NCBI GenBank assembly: GCA_965230425.1
Contig: CBDDKW010000003.1
Span: forward strand, 229,115 to 293,114
DNA from: CBDDKW01 sp965230425
Lineage (GTDB): Bacteria > Pseudomonadota > Gammaproteobacteria > UBA1113
Direction of reading: 5' to 3'
Length of the DNA stretch: 64,000 nt
Position numbers and translations under genes: made by a program
Notes under the pieces: model-generated
The model's database searches: none
What the model was told of the DNA's origin: nothing
The model's input: the letters and a program-made list of their open reading frames with translations, nothing else
In this document: one piece after another, positions 27,032 to 37,500 of the stretch
How positions within the stretch are numbered: position 1 is the first letter of the stretch
How the letters are laid out: every line of letters starts with the position of its first letter

Positions 27032-28543
27032 TCACACTGGCTTCATATGGGGGAATAAAATTACATCACGAATTGAGGCAGAATCAGTGAATAACATAAC
27101 TAATCGGTCAATCCCTATGCCCTCACCTGCAGTAGGTGGCATACCATGTTCTAGGGCCATCACATAATCTTCATCATAATGCATGGCTTCTAAATCGCCT
27201 GCGGCTTTTTCCGCCACTTGTTGGTGGAAGCGTTCAGCCTGATCTTCGGCATCATTTAACTCTGAAAAACCATTAGCAATCTCACGCCCTGCGGCAAAAA
27301 ATTCAAATCTATCAGTGACAAAGGGATCCTCATCATTACGCCGCGCTAGTGGCGATACTTCAGCAGGATAAGCGGTAATGAAAGTTGGATCAATGAGACG
27401 ATGTTCCACTGTCTTTTCAAAAATTTCGATCTGTATTTTACCTAAGCCGTAACTTTCTTTTAGCGGAATATCCAATTGCTTAGCAATCTGTGTGGCTGAA
27501 TCTAATTCTTGTAATGCACTCATTTGGATATCTGGATTGAAATGTACGATAGCTTCTAACACTGTCATGCGCGCAAAGGGTTTAGCAAAATCAATGTCAT
27601 AGCCCTGATAATGTACTTTTTCACCGCCGGTAACTTGCTCAGCAATATGCCGTAACATCACTTCAGTGAGATCCATTAAATCATGATAATCTGCATAAGC
27701 TTGATAAAATTCTAGCATAGTAAACTCAGGATTATGCCGTGTTGATAAACCTTCATTACGAAAATTACGATTAATTTCAAAAACACGCTCAATACCACCT
27801 ACGACTAAGCGCTTCAAATATAACTCAGGGGCAATACGCAAATATAACTCCATATCCAGGGCATTGTGTTGGGTGACAAAGGGTCTTGCGGCAGCACCAC
27901 CCGGGATCACTTGCATCATGGGGGTTTCAACTTCCATGAACTCTCGATCGCGCATAAATTGTCGAATTAAGCGAGTAATTAACGAGCGAATGCGGAAGGT
28001 TTCGCGGGTTTTCTCATTAACAATTAAATCTAAGTAGCGACGTCGATAACACATCTCTTGGTCAGCTAGACCATGGAATTTATCTGGTAAAGGACGCAAT
28101 GCTTTAGTAAGTAAACGAATTTGGCTAGCCCAAACAGACAATTCACCAGTCTTAGTTTTAAATAAGCGACCTTCCACGGCAATAATATCACCTAAATCCC
28201 ATTTCTTGGTTTCTTCGAATACGTCTTCAGATAAATCATTTTTACGCAGATATACTTGAATTTTACCACTACGATCTTGTAGCGTCATAAAGCTCGCTTT
28301 ACCCATTAAGCGTCGCGTCATCATCCTACCAGCAATTTTAACCGGCACTTCCATGGGATCTAAGGTTTCTTTATCATGCTGATCATAGTCAGTTAATAAG
28401 TCAGCAGCTAGATGCTCAGGACGAAAATCATTAGGAAAAGCTACGCCTTGTTCACGCAGACTGGCTAGCTTGGCACGACGCTGAGCGATTTGCGTATTTT
28501 CATCGATTTCAATGTCTGGTTCTGATGAATGTGGATCTGTCAT
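27032..28543 (-). CDS. lysS: Lysyl-tRNA synthetase, class II
   Basis: 503 residues. N-terminal OB-fold anticodon-binding domain (about 60-175) and class II catalytic core: motif 2 RNFRNEGLSTRHNPEFTMLE and motif 3 GIGIDRLVMLFTDS. Charges tRNA-Lys. Found just downstream of prfB (51-base gap), the same prfB-lysS order as in E. coli, so probably one transcript. Confidence 0.98.
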   Translation of the reverse strand: MTDPHSSEPDIEIDENTQIAQRRAKLASLREQGVAFPNDFRPEHLAADLLTDYDQHDKETLDPMEVPVKIAGRMMTRRLMGKASFMTLQDRSGKIQVYLRKNDLSEDVFEETKKWDLGDIIAVEGRLFKTKTGELSVWASQIRLLTKALRPLPDKFHGLADQEMCYRRRYLDLIVNEKTRETFRIRSLITRLIRQFMRDREFMEVETPMMQVIPGGAAARPFVTQHNALDMELYLRIAPELYLKRLVVGGIERVFEINRNFRNEGLSTRHNPEFTMLEFYQAYADYHDLMDLTEVMLRHIAEQVTGGEKVHYQGYDIDFAKPFARMTVLEAIVHFNPDIQMSALQELDSATQIAKQLDIPLKESYGLGKIQIEIFEKTVEHRLIDPTFITAYPAEVSPLARRNDEDPFVTDRFEFFAAGREIANGFSELNDAEDQAERFHQQVAEKAAGDLEAMHYDEDYVMALEHGMPPTAGEGIGIDRLVMLFTDSASIRDVILFPHMKPV

Positions 28544-28594
28544 TATGTATACCTTATTACTTAATCAAATAGTTCAGTGTGTCATTTATACTGT

Positions 28595-29705
28595 TTAACT
28601 CGGACTATCAACGCCCTGCTTCAAACTTGCTTCAATAAATTGATTCAAGTCGCCATCTAAGACGGCTTGGGTATTACCTGTTTCTACCCCAGTACGTAAA
28701 TCTTTAATACGTGATGAGTCTAAGACATAAGAGCGAATTTGACTACCCCAGCCAATGTCCGCTTTACTCTCTTCCATGGCTTGTTGCTCACTGTGACGTT
28801 TTTGTAACTCTAGTTCGTATAGCTTAGCTTTTAATTGCTTCATGGCTTGCGCTTTATTTTTGTGCTGCGAGCGGTCATTCTGGCATTGCACCACAGTACC
28901 CGTGGGTTCATGAGTGATCCGTACGGCTGAATCTGTCCGGTTTACATGCTGCCCCCCAGCACCACTGGCACGATAAGTATCAATACGTAAATCCGCAGGA
29001 TTAATATCGATATCGATGTCATCACTGACTTCAGGATACACGAATACGGAAGCAAAAGAAGTATGCCGGCGATTGCCTGAATCAAAGGGAGATTTACGCA
29101 CCAAGCGATGCACGCCGGTTTCAGTACGTAGCCAACCAAAGCTATAGTCACCATCAATTTTTATCGTTGCACTGCGGATACCCGCCACATCACCAGCAGA
29201 GGCTTCCATTAGTTCAGTACTGAAACCCTGTTGCTCAGCATAACGTAAATACATTCGCAATAGCATTTCCGCCCAATCTTGCGCTTCAGTACCACCCGAC
29301 CCTGATTGAATATCCAGATAACAGTTATTAGCATCCATTGTGCCACTGAACATACGTTGAAATTCTAGCTTTGCTAGACGCTGCTCGAATTCCTGAGCTT
29401 CGGTTTGAATACTCGCGATGGTATCATTATCTTGTTCTTCTACAGCTAAGGCTAGTAACTCTTTCGCATCGCTCAAACCAGAGACTAAGTTAGCCACGGT
29501 ATCAACGATATCACGTAACTGCACCCGCTCCTTCCCCAAGGCTTGGGCACGCTCTTGGTCACTCCAAATATCCGGCTGTTCTAACTCGCGCTCCACTTCA
29601 TCTAAGCGTTCTTGCTTGGTTTCTAGGTCAAAGATACCCCCGAATGCCCTCACAACGGGCTTGCATATCACTCAAATGCTCTAATAATGTATTAATTTCT
29701 TCCAT
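28595..29705 (-). CDS. prfB: Peptide chain release factor 2, programmed +1 frameshift
   Basis: Terminates translation at UGA and UAA. The zero frame starts at ATG 29705 and runs 25 codons (MEEINTLLEHL...GIRGYL) to an in-frame TGA (29630-29628); a +1 shift on CTT TGA C continues for 344 codons to give a 369-residue RF2 (E. coli 365). The anticodon-like SPF tripeptide (RKSPFDSG) and the GGQ loop (GAGGQHVNRTDS) are present. A frame starting at 29671 without the shift gives an N-terminus unlike RF2 and is rejected. Co-directional with lysS. Confidence 0.96.
29627..29643 (-). promoter_or_regulatory. RF2 autoregulatory frameshift site
   Basis: On the minus strand the sequence reads CGG GGG TAT CTT TGA C: an SD-like G-run, the slippery CTT codon, the UGA stop and a following C. 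This is the classic RF2 frameshift cassette; low RF2 activity slows termination and favours the +1 shift. Confidence 0.95.
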
Positions 29706-29800
29706 TTTCAGCCTCAAACCGTCAAATTGCGCAAATTATAACGGATTTTGGACTGATGGGGAATTGGAGTATATGATATTTTTTAATGGGAAGTGTTAAG

Positions 29801-29866
29801 AAACTTGCGCCAAACTTGCGCCAAACTTGCGCCAAACTTGCGCCAAACTTGCGCCAAACTTGCGCC
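29801..29866. repeat. Six tandem copies of an 11-bp unit
   Basis: AAACTTGCGCC is repeated six times without a mismatch or gap (29801-29866). Eleven is not a multiple of three, so the apparent ORF through it has no selective sign of coding. It lies immediately downstream of the winged-helix remnant (29870-29989) and upstream of prfB. Confidence 0.98.
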
Positions 29867-29869
29867 ATC

Positions 29870-29989
29870 TTATATTATAAGTTTATACCTCAGGATGTTA
29901 GTTGCTCCCTCTGATTGCACAAGTTTTTTATCAATCAGACTTTTAAGGTCGCGCTGTAAAGAACGTCTCGGTATATTTGCTCGACCTTT
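29870..29989 (-). pseudogene. Remnant of a winged-helix C-terminus (COG2865/Fic-like regulator)
   Basis: A 39-codon open stretch bounded by stops encodes GRANIPRRSLQRDLKSLIDK then KLVQSEGATNILRYKLII. The pattern, R-x-S-L-Q-R-D-L-K-x-L-I-x-K followed by G-A-T-N-x-L-x-Y, is the C-terminal winged-helix typical of AlbA_2/COG2865 transcriptional regulators and some Fic proteins. There is no start codon and no upstream domain: an MFS gene begins its 3' end 15 bases away. It is a leftover of a lost gene. Confidence 0.65.
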
Positions 29990-30004
29990 TTATACTATTA
30001 CCAA

Positions 30005-31216
30005 TTAGTACGCCGACTCAGTAAATTCACCATTCTGATAGCCTGGCAATATTAACAATGCCAGTAAAATTCCTACGCCACAAAAGAGCATGGTGCCTGA
30101 TAGCACCACTAATGATTTACTCAAGAATAATCCCACCAGCGAAGCAATAATCGATGCGAAGGATAGACGCAAGAAATTTGCCATGGCTGATGCAGAACCT
30201 GCTAAGGTTGGGAATGATTTCAACGCCATAGCATTGGAGGGTGACAAGGTAAAAATTGTACCTAGCGTGCTGATATAAACTGGGATGATGATACGCAATG
30301 CTGATATATGGTGTGGCATAAGTGCAAAGATAGTTAATAGCACCCCACCGATAACAATGCATAAGGCACCGATCATCAAACTTAAATCAATATGAATATG
30401 CTTACGCATGAACACACCGACATAATTGCCAACAACAATGAGTGAACCATTGATTGCATAGACAATAGCAAATTGCCTTACATTCAAATGCGTCAGTGAT
30501 ATCAACAAATAAGAAGAATTTACAATGAATGATAGTAAAGAAGAAAACGACAACACCACACAAATTGCATAACGCCAGAAATAAATATTTTTAATTACTT
30601 CCAGATAAGGTTTGAATAAATGCAACTCTTTTCCACTGTCTAATTCTTTATAACTGGGTTGGCGTGGGTATAAGAAAAAAGTCAGAATAGTGACCACCAC
30701 ACCTAAGAAGACCATGGCAGCAAAATTTGAACGCCAGCCAAAATGTTGCTCTAGCATCGCGCCAATAATCGGTCCCACAATAGGTGATAAGCTAATGGAC
30801 ATACCAATATATGACATAGCTTTAGCGCGCACTAAATCATCCTCAAAACCTCGCGTGGCTGCTGATGAAATCACCATTGGGCAGCTCACACCCAGGGCTT
30901 GGAAAACTCGACATACAATTAAGACGGTATCTGAAGATGTGACGGTACAAGCCAATGAAGCCACAATGTAAATAAATAAACCAATATACAACATGGGACG
31001 GCGCGCATAGTGGTCAGATAATGGCCCATAAATTAACTGGCCAATGGCTAAAAAGAGTAAATACAAACCAATGGTTAATTGGATCACACTGTGAGTTGAA
31101 TGCAGATCTTTGGTAATTGAAGGCATTGCCGGCAGATAAATATCGATTGACACCATCCCCAGGGCCATTAAGCTGGCTAAGAGTAAAATTGTGACAATCA
31201 TTGGTCTTGATTCCAT
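30005..31216 (-). CDS. Bcr/CflA-type MFS drug efflux transporter
   Basis: About 403 residues with 12 predicted membrane helices. MFS motif A is GPLSDHYARRPMLY in the first cytoplasmic loop, and the D-I-Y-L-P-A-M-P segment in helix 1 is typical of the Bcr/CflA (DHA1) drug-export branch. The ATG at 31216 is chosen: AAGGA is 10 bases upstream and the protein then begins at helix 1; an ATG 24 codons earlier adds a tail unlike the family. Substrate not predictable. Confidence 0.88.
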   Translation of the reverse strand: MESRPMIVTILLLASLMALGMVSIDIYLPAMPSITKDLHSTHSVIQLTIGLYLLFLAIGQLIYGPLSDHYARRPMLYIGLFIYIVASLACTVTSSDTVLIVCRVFQALGVSCPMVISSAATRGFEDDLVRAKAMSYIGMSISLSPIVGPIIGAMLEQHFGWRSNFAAMVFLGVVVTILTFFLYPRQPSYKELDSGKELHLFKPYLEVIKNIYFWRYAICVVLSFSSLLSFIVNSSYLLISLTHLNVRQFAIVYAINGSLIVVGNYVGVFMRKHIHIDLSLMIGALCIVIGGVLLTIFALMPHHISALRIIIPVYISTLGTIFTLSPSNAMALKSFPTLAGSASAMANFLRLSFASIIASLVGLFLSKSLVVLSGTMLFCGVGILLALLILPGYQNGEFTESAY

Positions 31217-31415
31217 TCCGTATGTATTCCTTATTTCGTAGTCGACTAGTATATTTAATTTATTAGCACACTGCCATATTGTCAGCATAACAGTAATATG
31301 TAGTCAGTGTAGTTATGCTGCGGATAATTTTTGCCACTCGCTCTACATTTACAACATACCGTAAAATCTTTTACTATACCTCCACACGATATACCATATA
31401 GAAGATTACACAGTT

Positions 31416-32030
31416 ATGGAAAAAATATTTACAAAAATCAGCAATGGCTACCAAAATTTTAGACAAAAATACGCTGCGGGTGACGATTCTATGTTGCAAC
31501 AACTGGCTGAACATGGGCAAAAACCTGAAATCATGGTTGTGGCCTGCTGTGATTCACGCGTGGATCCTGCCCTACTCTTACAGTGTGAACCTGGCGATTT
31601 ATTTACCGTAAGAAATGTTGCCAATATTATTCCACCCTATGAAGCAGACGAACACCACCATGGCACTAGTGCTGCATTAGAATTTGGCATTTGTTATTTA
31701 AATATTAAGCATTTGATCATCCTCGGACATAGCCAATGTGGTGGCATCAACGCAGCGATTCATAATGATACACTACATCAAGATGATTTTATTTCTAACT
31801 GGGTATCTTTAGTTAAAAATGAAAAAAGCCTAAAAGATACAGATGCTCTTGCGCAACATTCGCTCAATCATTCTTATGAAAACTGCTTTACTTTCCCATG
31901 GATCAAAGAACGTGTCATACAACGACAATTAGCTATCCATCGTTGGTTTTTTGCCATCAAGTCTGGCGAAATTTTTGCTTACTCGGATGCAGAAAAAGCC
32001 TACGTACCTTTGAATCACGCTACCTTATGA
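31416..32030 (+). CDS. can: Beta-class carbonic anhydrase
   Basis: 204 residues. Zinc ligands Cys45, His105 and Cys108 with the Asp46-Arg48 dyad are visible in ACCDSRVDP and ILGHSQCGG; HHHGTSAALEFG precedes the second cluster. Interconverts CO2 and bicarbonate, supplying bicarbonate for biosynthesis. Divergent from the MFS gene. E. coli Can is the closest known type but the symbol is by family only. Confidence 0.94.
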   Translation: MEKIFTKISNGYQNFRQKYAAGDDSMLQQLAEHGQKPEIMVVACCDSRVDPALLLQCEPGDLFTVRNVANIIPPYEADEHHHGTSAALEFGICYLNIKHLIILGHSQCGGINAAIHNDTLHQDDFISNWVSLVKNEKSLKDTDALAQHSLNHSYENCFTFPWIKERVIQRQLAIHRWFFAIKSGEIFAYSDAEKAYVPLNHATL

Positions 32031-32105
32031 AAAAGAGAGTACTTTTTATTTAGAAAGATACGCAGTGAAAATAACAACTTCCTATTTTTACAAGAAGGGA
32101 ATAAC

Positions 32106-32375
32106 ATGCTAGAACAGTCCATCACCATTATCAATAAGCTTGGCTTACATGCTCGTGCAGCAACAAAATTTGTAAACCAAGCAAGTAGCTTTATCAGTAC
32201 GGTTGAAATTAGTAAAGGTGAAAAAACCGTTAATGGTAAAAGTATCATGGGTGTGATGATGCTTGCTGCCGGCAAGGGTACGGAATTAATGCTCAAAATT
32301 GATGGAGAGGATGAACAAGAGGCATTACAAGCGATCACTGCCCTTGTTAATAATCGTTTTGATGAGGCGGAATAA
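32106..32375 (+). CDS. HPr-family phosphocarrier (NPr type)
   Basis: 89 residues. Phospho-acceptor His15 in KLGLHARAATKF and Ser46 in GKSIMGVMMLAAGKGTEL are both at the usual places, so the protein should accept phosphate from EI or EI-Ntr. In gammaproteobacteria without sugar-PTS genes, such a protein usually belongs to the nitrogen PTS. No ptsN or ptsP is nearby. An AAGGGA precedes the ATG. Followed by the dispersed repeat copy B. Confidence 0.92.
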   Translation: MLEQSITIINKLGLHARAATKFVNQASSFISTVEISKGEKTVNGKSIMGVMMLAAGKGTELMLKIDGEDEQEALQAITALVNNRFDEAE

Positions 32376-32432
32376 AAGGCCACATTAAATATTGTATGCT
32401 GTCATATTAAGCCTAAACAACAGAAATTCCCT

Positions 32433-32553
32433 ATCATTTCGAGCACAGCGAGAAATCTCCATATGGTTTAGCTAATACGAACAAAACACTATTACAAGCA
32501 ATCAAATCATCAGGTGATTCCTCTCAACGGCTATAGTCACTGCTCGGAACGAC
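32433..32553. repeat. Dispersed palindromic repeat, copy B
   Basis: Shares TCATTTCGAGCACAGCGAGA then AATCTCC with copy A on the left, an AATCAAATCATCAGG block in the middle, and a degenerate right arm ending CTCGGAACGAC. More decayed than copy A. Placed between the HPr gene and the 3' end of the VgrG-like gene, i.e. again in a convergent intergenic gap. Confidence 0.75.
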
Positions 32554-32588
32554 AAAGCATTTTTGCCATATTATCTATTAGTCCTCTT

Positions 32589-34418
32589 TCAAGCGAGATA
32601 ATTATCACTAGTAGATTCAAAATACACTTGCCCTTTCAACATCACTCCTCTTTGACTGTTCAATTGAATAGCCTGGCCATGTAATCTGATACTCCCATCG
32701 CGCATACTAAGTATTGCTGTTTGTTGCGCTAATTCCAACATATTAACAGCATCAATGCGTATATCATCTGCAGCAACTATGCTAATGGCACCTTGCTTAG
32801 CTTGATAACATATCTCACCCTGTTTCGCGGCAATAGTGATCCCAGCGTTACTGGTGAATGCGATATTCTCATCACTGCTTGCAGTAAAATCACCTTGTGC
32901 AGTAAAAGCTAGCGCTTGTTTTGCTCGAATGAGCACATTAACAGCATTCATACTGAGATTGCCATTATAAGTAATACAGGAGTAAGCCTGTTTTACTTGA
33001 TATTCCACTGTACCAGCCACATGTACCCGATGAGATTGTTGACAACAAAAAATTAAATCATGCTGTGCATACATACTCAGATCACCCACTTGACTTTCAA
33101 GTAAAACACAGTGTTGCTGTGTATCAAATAACAATTGATTACCATTGTCTAGTGAGAAACAAATACGCTGATGCGAAGGGGTATCATCAAATAATAAGTA
33201 GCTCTCTGCTAGTGTCCTGATAATATTTTGCTGTGCATTGCTCTGCACCACCGGTGACGGATATGAACAATTAGCTAATGCCCCTAAAATAACTGGCTCA
33301 TCAATATTATTCTCTAAAATTGATAGCAATACTTCACTATTTTGTCGCAAAGGAAAACATTCGCCTTGTTCTCTCATGCCACCTAGACCATAGCTATGAA
33401 TGCGAGGTACGGGTTTACTGGCAGGACCAGAGAGACCTTGATGGAATAACGGCTGTACCCGATTGTAACCTTGTTCATCCATATAACCGTATTCATTATC
33501 ACTGAGGATGCGTCCACGAAATACCGTCACCATCTGTTTAGGTATATAACGCAATGGAAAAGCAACCTGTGTCATAGGGACTAACTTTATGCTCACCTGA
33601 TAATCAACCATAGCACTATCAATTTGTTTTGCAGTGCTTTGTAATTTACTGACAATATACAGACCTGAATATTTATCATGTAGGGATGCCGCATCTACCT
33701 CAATCACTTCACCGATCTGAAAATGCAAATAATCAGACTTAGCTGTCAAATAGTAAGACATACTCAGGTTTGCTAACATATGATATTGTAGCTGCACTTG
33801 ATAAAGCCCATAAGCCCGATGCGGTGTTAATCCAGTATCTGTTATAATGGGTACAGCATGTTGTTTACTGCGTTGATACAGTTGATTATTATCCAGTAAA
33901 CACAGCGTTTCATAATCCGCATCCCCTTGAAAAAAATAATGTAAACCTTGCTCTGACCAAAGTCGATATAAAAAATCCAATGTGGTTTGTTGAGGCATTT
34001 GTGCCATATAAGTACGGTTTAAATAATTCCTCATCAGGCGATACTGCTGTTGAGTAGCGGTATAACCTATAGATGTTAAGCACTGTGCAGTCACATCAAT
34101 AATAGATTGCTCTGACAATACTCTAGGAATGGCTTCGTAGGACAGCAATTGTAACCGTGGCTCTATGGTTAAACTCACTAGTAGATGACCATGTTCATAA
34201 TATTGCTCTAGTGCTGTAACCACACCCCAATAGTAACTTACCTGTTTATCTTGAGTAATATTAATACGAGCAGGATCCATTAATTCGACCATTGGCATAT
34301 CCAGCATATGGCTAATCAGCGTAGTTTGATAGAGACTGATTGTATTCACCGCAGCTACTGACTCAAAGGTAAACACTGGGTATGCTTTATCGTTGATTTG
34401 TAATGTTATAGAGGGCAT
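32589..34418 (-). CDS. VgrG/gp27-gp5-like spike protein
   Basis: 609 residues. Residues about 1-295 are gp27-like, including EQGLHYFF (156-163), the strand-helix element seen in VgrG N-terminal domains. Residues about 300-385 are a gp5 OB-like domain (RGRILSDNEYGY, then GECFPLRQNSEVLLS and DEPVILGALAN). Residues about 400-609 have repeated short strands of beta-helix type with alternating hydrophobics, like the VgrG C-terminal needle. VgrG trimers tip type VI secretion or contractile-injection tubes. No other T6SS gene is in the window, so this is an orphan copy. Sequence is divergent but the domain order fits. Confidence 0.8.
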   Translation of the reverse strand: MPSITLQINDKAYPVFTFESVAAVNTISLYQTTLISHMLDMPMVELMDPARINITQDKQVSYYWGVVTALEQYYEHGHLLVSLTIEPRLQLLSYEAIPRVLSEQSIIDVTAQCLTSIGYTATQQQYRLMRNYLNRTYMAQMPQQTTLDFLYRLWSEQGLHYFFQGDADYETLCLLDNNQLYQRSKQHAVPIITDTGLTPHRAYGLYQVQLQYHMLANLSMSYYLTAKSDYLHFQIGEVIEVDAASLHDKYSGLYIVSKLQSTAKQIDSAMVDYQVSIKLVPMTQVAFPLRYIPKQMVTVFRGRILSDNEYGYMDEQGYNRVQPLFHQGLSGPASKPVPRIHSYGLGGMREQGECFPLRQNSEVLLSILENNIDEPVILGALANCSYPSPVVQSNAQQNIIRTLAESYLLFDDTPSHQRICFSLDNGNQLLFDTQQHCVLLESQVGDLSMYAQHDLIFCCQQSHRVHVAGTVEYQVKQAYSCITYNGNLSMNAVNVLIRAKQALAFTAQGDFTASSDENIAFTSNAGITIAAKQGEICYQAKQGAISIVAADDIRIDAVNMLELAQQTAILSMRDGSIRLHGQAIQLNSQRGVMLKGQVYFESTSDNYLA

Positions 34419-34541
34419 GGCTTAGCTACTTTATGACACGAAAACAATAATCAAAAACATATATTAAAAATATATTAAAGAAATTACAAGCATATACATA
34501 TGAATTAAGCTGATGAATATGCCATTCAGAGCAGAATCAGC

Positions 34542-37500
34542 TCAAGATTGTAGTTCTGTTACAAAACGGCTACACCCTTTATCATGGGTACGCTTGCTTG
34601 GAAGCGTAGAGGAAGTTTGCCAACCATCAACCACAGCATCTTGGAAAACCTCTGAATCTATTACCAACATAGACCGTATATCAGAGGCAGATAGAGCAGA
34701 TTGAACACCTGAGCCCTTGCCTAAACCCTGTGGCTTGTGCGCAGAAGAAGTCTCAGAAACTAGTTTTAATACATGCTGATAAAGGCTCAAGTTATATTCA
34801 TCTGGCTTATTGACAGCACGATGAGCTTTATTCAGCACACTATCTGCACTACCTCGCTCATTTACAGGTATTTGCTCAATACGCAGCTTAAGTGCAACCA
34901 ATAATCCGTCAACTACCAAGTTAATACGCTGAGTTAACTTGGCTATTAAGCTTGCATACTGATCTGTATCATTTTGCAATCGCTGCGCATGCTGTAAACC
35001 TATGCAATACAACAGCATGGCTTGCTTAGAGTCTTTTACAATAGGATATTCTGATGTGCCTGAACCTGACTCATACAATTTACCTAATTCCTGATAAATC
35101 ACCGGATCGATGAATTGTAACTCATGAGTACGTGCAAGCTTAAGCTCATAAACAAATTGTTTATTCGTCATTAAGCCAGTCACTACTTCGATAAATTTCT
35201 TAAATTGACTGTGGTACCATGCTTTTGCTTGCTTAGTTAAATTTGCTTGCGACTCGTGCAAATTAGTGGCTTGTGGATCATTAACAAAATATTGACGATA
35301 GGCACGCATATACTCTAACAGATAACGATTCTTACGCGTGATAGTTGCAAATACTAACGAGCTAAACAGAGATAAATATTCTGGTGAACCAACATAGTTT
35401 GCTAACTCTTTCAGTTTGGTATACATAGCATGGCCTGTGATTTCACCACGCATAAACAAATAACAAAACTCTGAAATAGTATCCACAGATTTTTCAATGG
35501 CAGGATCAATACCACTAATTTTACGAGTTTGTAATTCGACAGGTTCTGAACCATGGGCAAGCACTTGGAGAGGTTTTCCCACGGTAGGAAATAATATATC
35601 TTGTTTTTTAATAAATAGAGCCCCTGCTCTCACTAATATTGTAAGTATTTTTACTGCATCACTAATTTCTACATATCCCGATGTTCGATTGTCAAGATTT
35701 ACAGTACACCATTGATCTTGAGCCACCTCATAAGCCTTCGTTAGAGGGAAAATAGCATATTCATATACTTGAGGGCCTTGGTAGTCCAATGGCCGATAAT
35801 AACCTACTCGTGTTTGGTTATTACCTGAGCCTATTGCAATTGTAGCCCTTACGATATCTGGCTTAGCTGTAGCAATAGCATAGGTTAATAAACGCTTATT
35901 AAAACTCTTATAGGCTGAAACCGAAGTATCTTTATAACTCAAATCTAAATTAACATCAGCACCTAACTCAACTAACTTAAGACCCAGTGCAACCAATGAT
36001 TGCAACACATTTCTATTATCATCGATACCGGCCTCTTCAACAGCGGCTAATTGCTTTAATACAACCAATAGCAAATCATTAAGCTGTTCTGCTGAGTATT
36101 TATCTTGTCCTTGCGCTAAAATAAGCTCAATGAGGTATCGAGCACGATTGGACTTAGATTTATTACTTTCATCCTCTTGCTGTGAGGCATTGCGTACAGT
36201 AGCAGAGGCTAACTTAGAGCATGCCGTTGAAAACACTGACAGTATACTACTAAAGGCAAAGGTTAAAGCTGGCGTTCCTTGATAAGATAACGCAAACGTA
36301 GCTAAAGCTGGATAAGAAATAAGAGATACACTGAGGACATCATCGATAATATCATTTTCACGATCAATAACTCTAAAGCTAGGTACTAATACTTGTTGCT
36401 TTGAACGTATAGCACCTTGTCTAGCATCATTGAATAACTCTGGCACAGCAAAATAAAGTACAATAAGATCTGTAATAGCAAATAACTCACCGACTTTATT
36501 CGAATGTATATATTCGACAATTGACTTTCCATTGATAGTTGCCGGTAATGAACTTGTCACGTTATCAAAATACGCATGTACATTCGCAGTTGGTAATACA
36601 GTTTGACCATCAGTGGGAAATACCACACTTTTTAGCAAGCTGAAAAGGGGAATATCCGCATCAGAATTTTGACAAATAGCTAATAATAAGTCACCTGAAA
36701 TATCAAGCTGAATCAACCAATGCGCATAAGTTTGGCTCAGCTCATGATTATCTTGACTCAATTGTAAGCTGAGGTTAAATAGTCTGGAAAAGAATTGCTG
36801 CTTGTTTTGCACAACACTATCAGAGTCTACATGAAGCAATGCCCGATAAATATATCGGCGATATAGGTTAACTAATTTACTGAACTGTTGAATAGCGTAG
36901 GTTTCCACAGGATAGTTCGGTACAGATGATGGCTGCTGCTCATGGCCAGTTGGTAGAAACAATACCCTATTGGCCAAATAATCAAGTAACCTCTCTGCAG
37001 CATCAACATACCCAGCCTCGCAATCGGAGACTAAACAAGCCAATGTAATTTCAGTATTGACGCAGCGAGCCTTTAAATGAGTGATAGCATCATTACCTAA
37101 CTTTAAGAGCGGTGAAAACCCCGCTGATCGTAACCGTGCATAGTAGGCACAAATCTGTTGTGATGGCAGTGAATTGCCATCATGTTGACTCCGTAGACGC
37201 AGGCTTGCACTGTATCGATATATGTGCCAACGCTGCATAGAGATGTGTGTAAACAAAGCTGAAAGTTCTAAGCTCTGATAAAGATAATTGGTAATCGTTA
37301 TATTGGGACCCACTTGGCTCAAATAAGTATTTACAATCAATTGGCCTTGTATATCTTTGAGGGCAGTTTGGATATGTACTAAAACAAAATATGCCATGGT
37401 TATACTGCCTGAATAATCACCAAGCACAATAGGTTTAGAAGCATACTCACTGCCATCAACCTTGGGAATACAGGTAAAATACATGCCAGCCAAATATTCA

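Noticed and set aside
28595..29671. RF2 starting in the shifted frame at 29671
   Set aside because: The N-terminus is unlike RF2 and ignores the classical frameshift cassette; the real start is at 29705 in the zero frame.
29801..29866. CRISPR array
   Set aside because: The repeats are contiguous 11-mers with no spacers and no cas genes are present.
29793..30008. Plus-strand ORF through the 11-bp repeats
   Set aside because: It exists only because the repeat has no stops; no SD, no homology and the opposite strand carries the recognisable winged-helix fragment.
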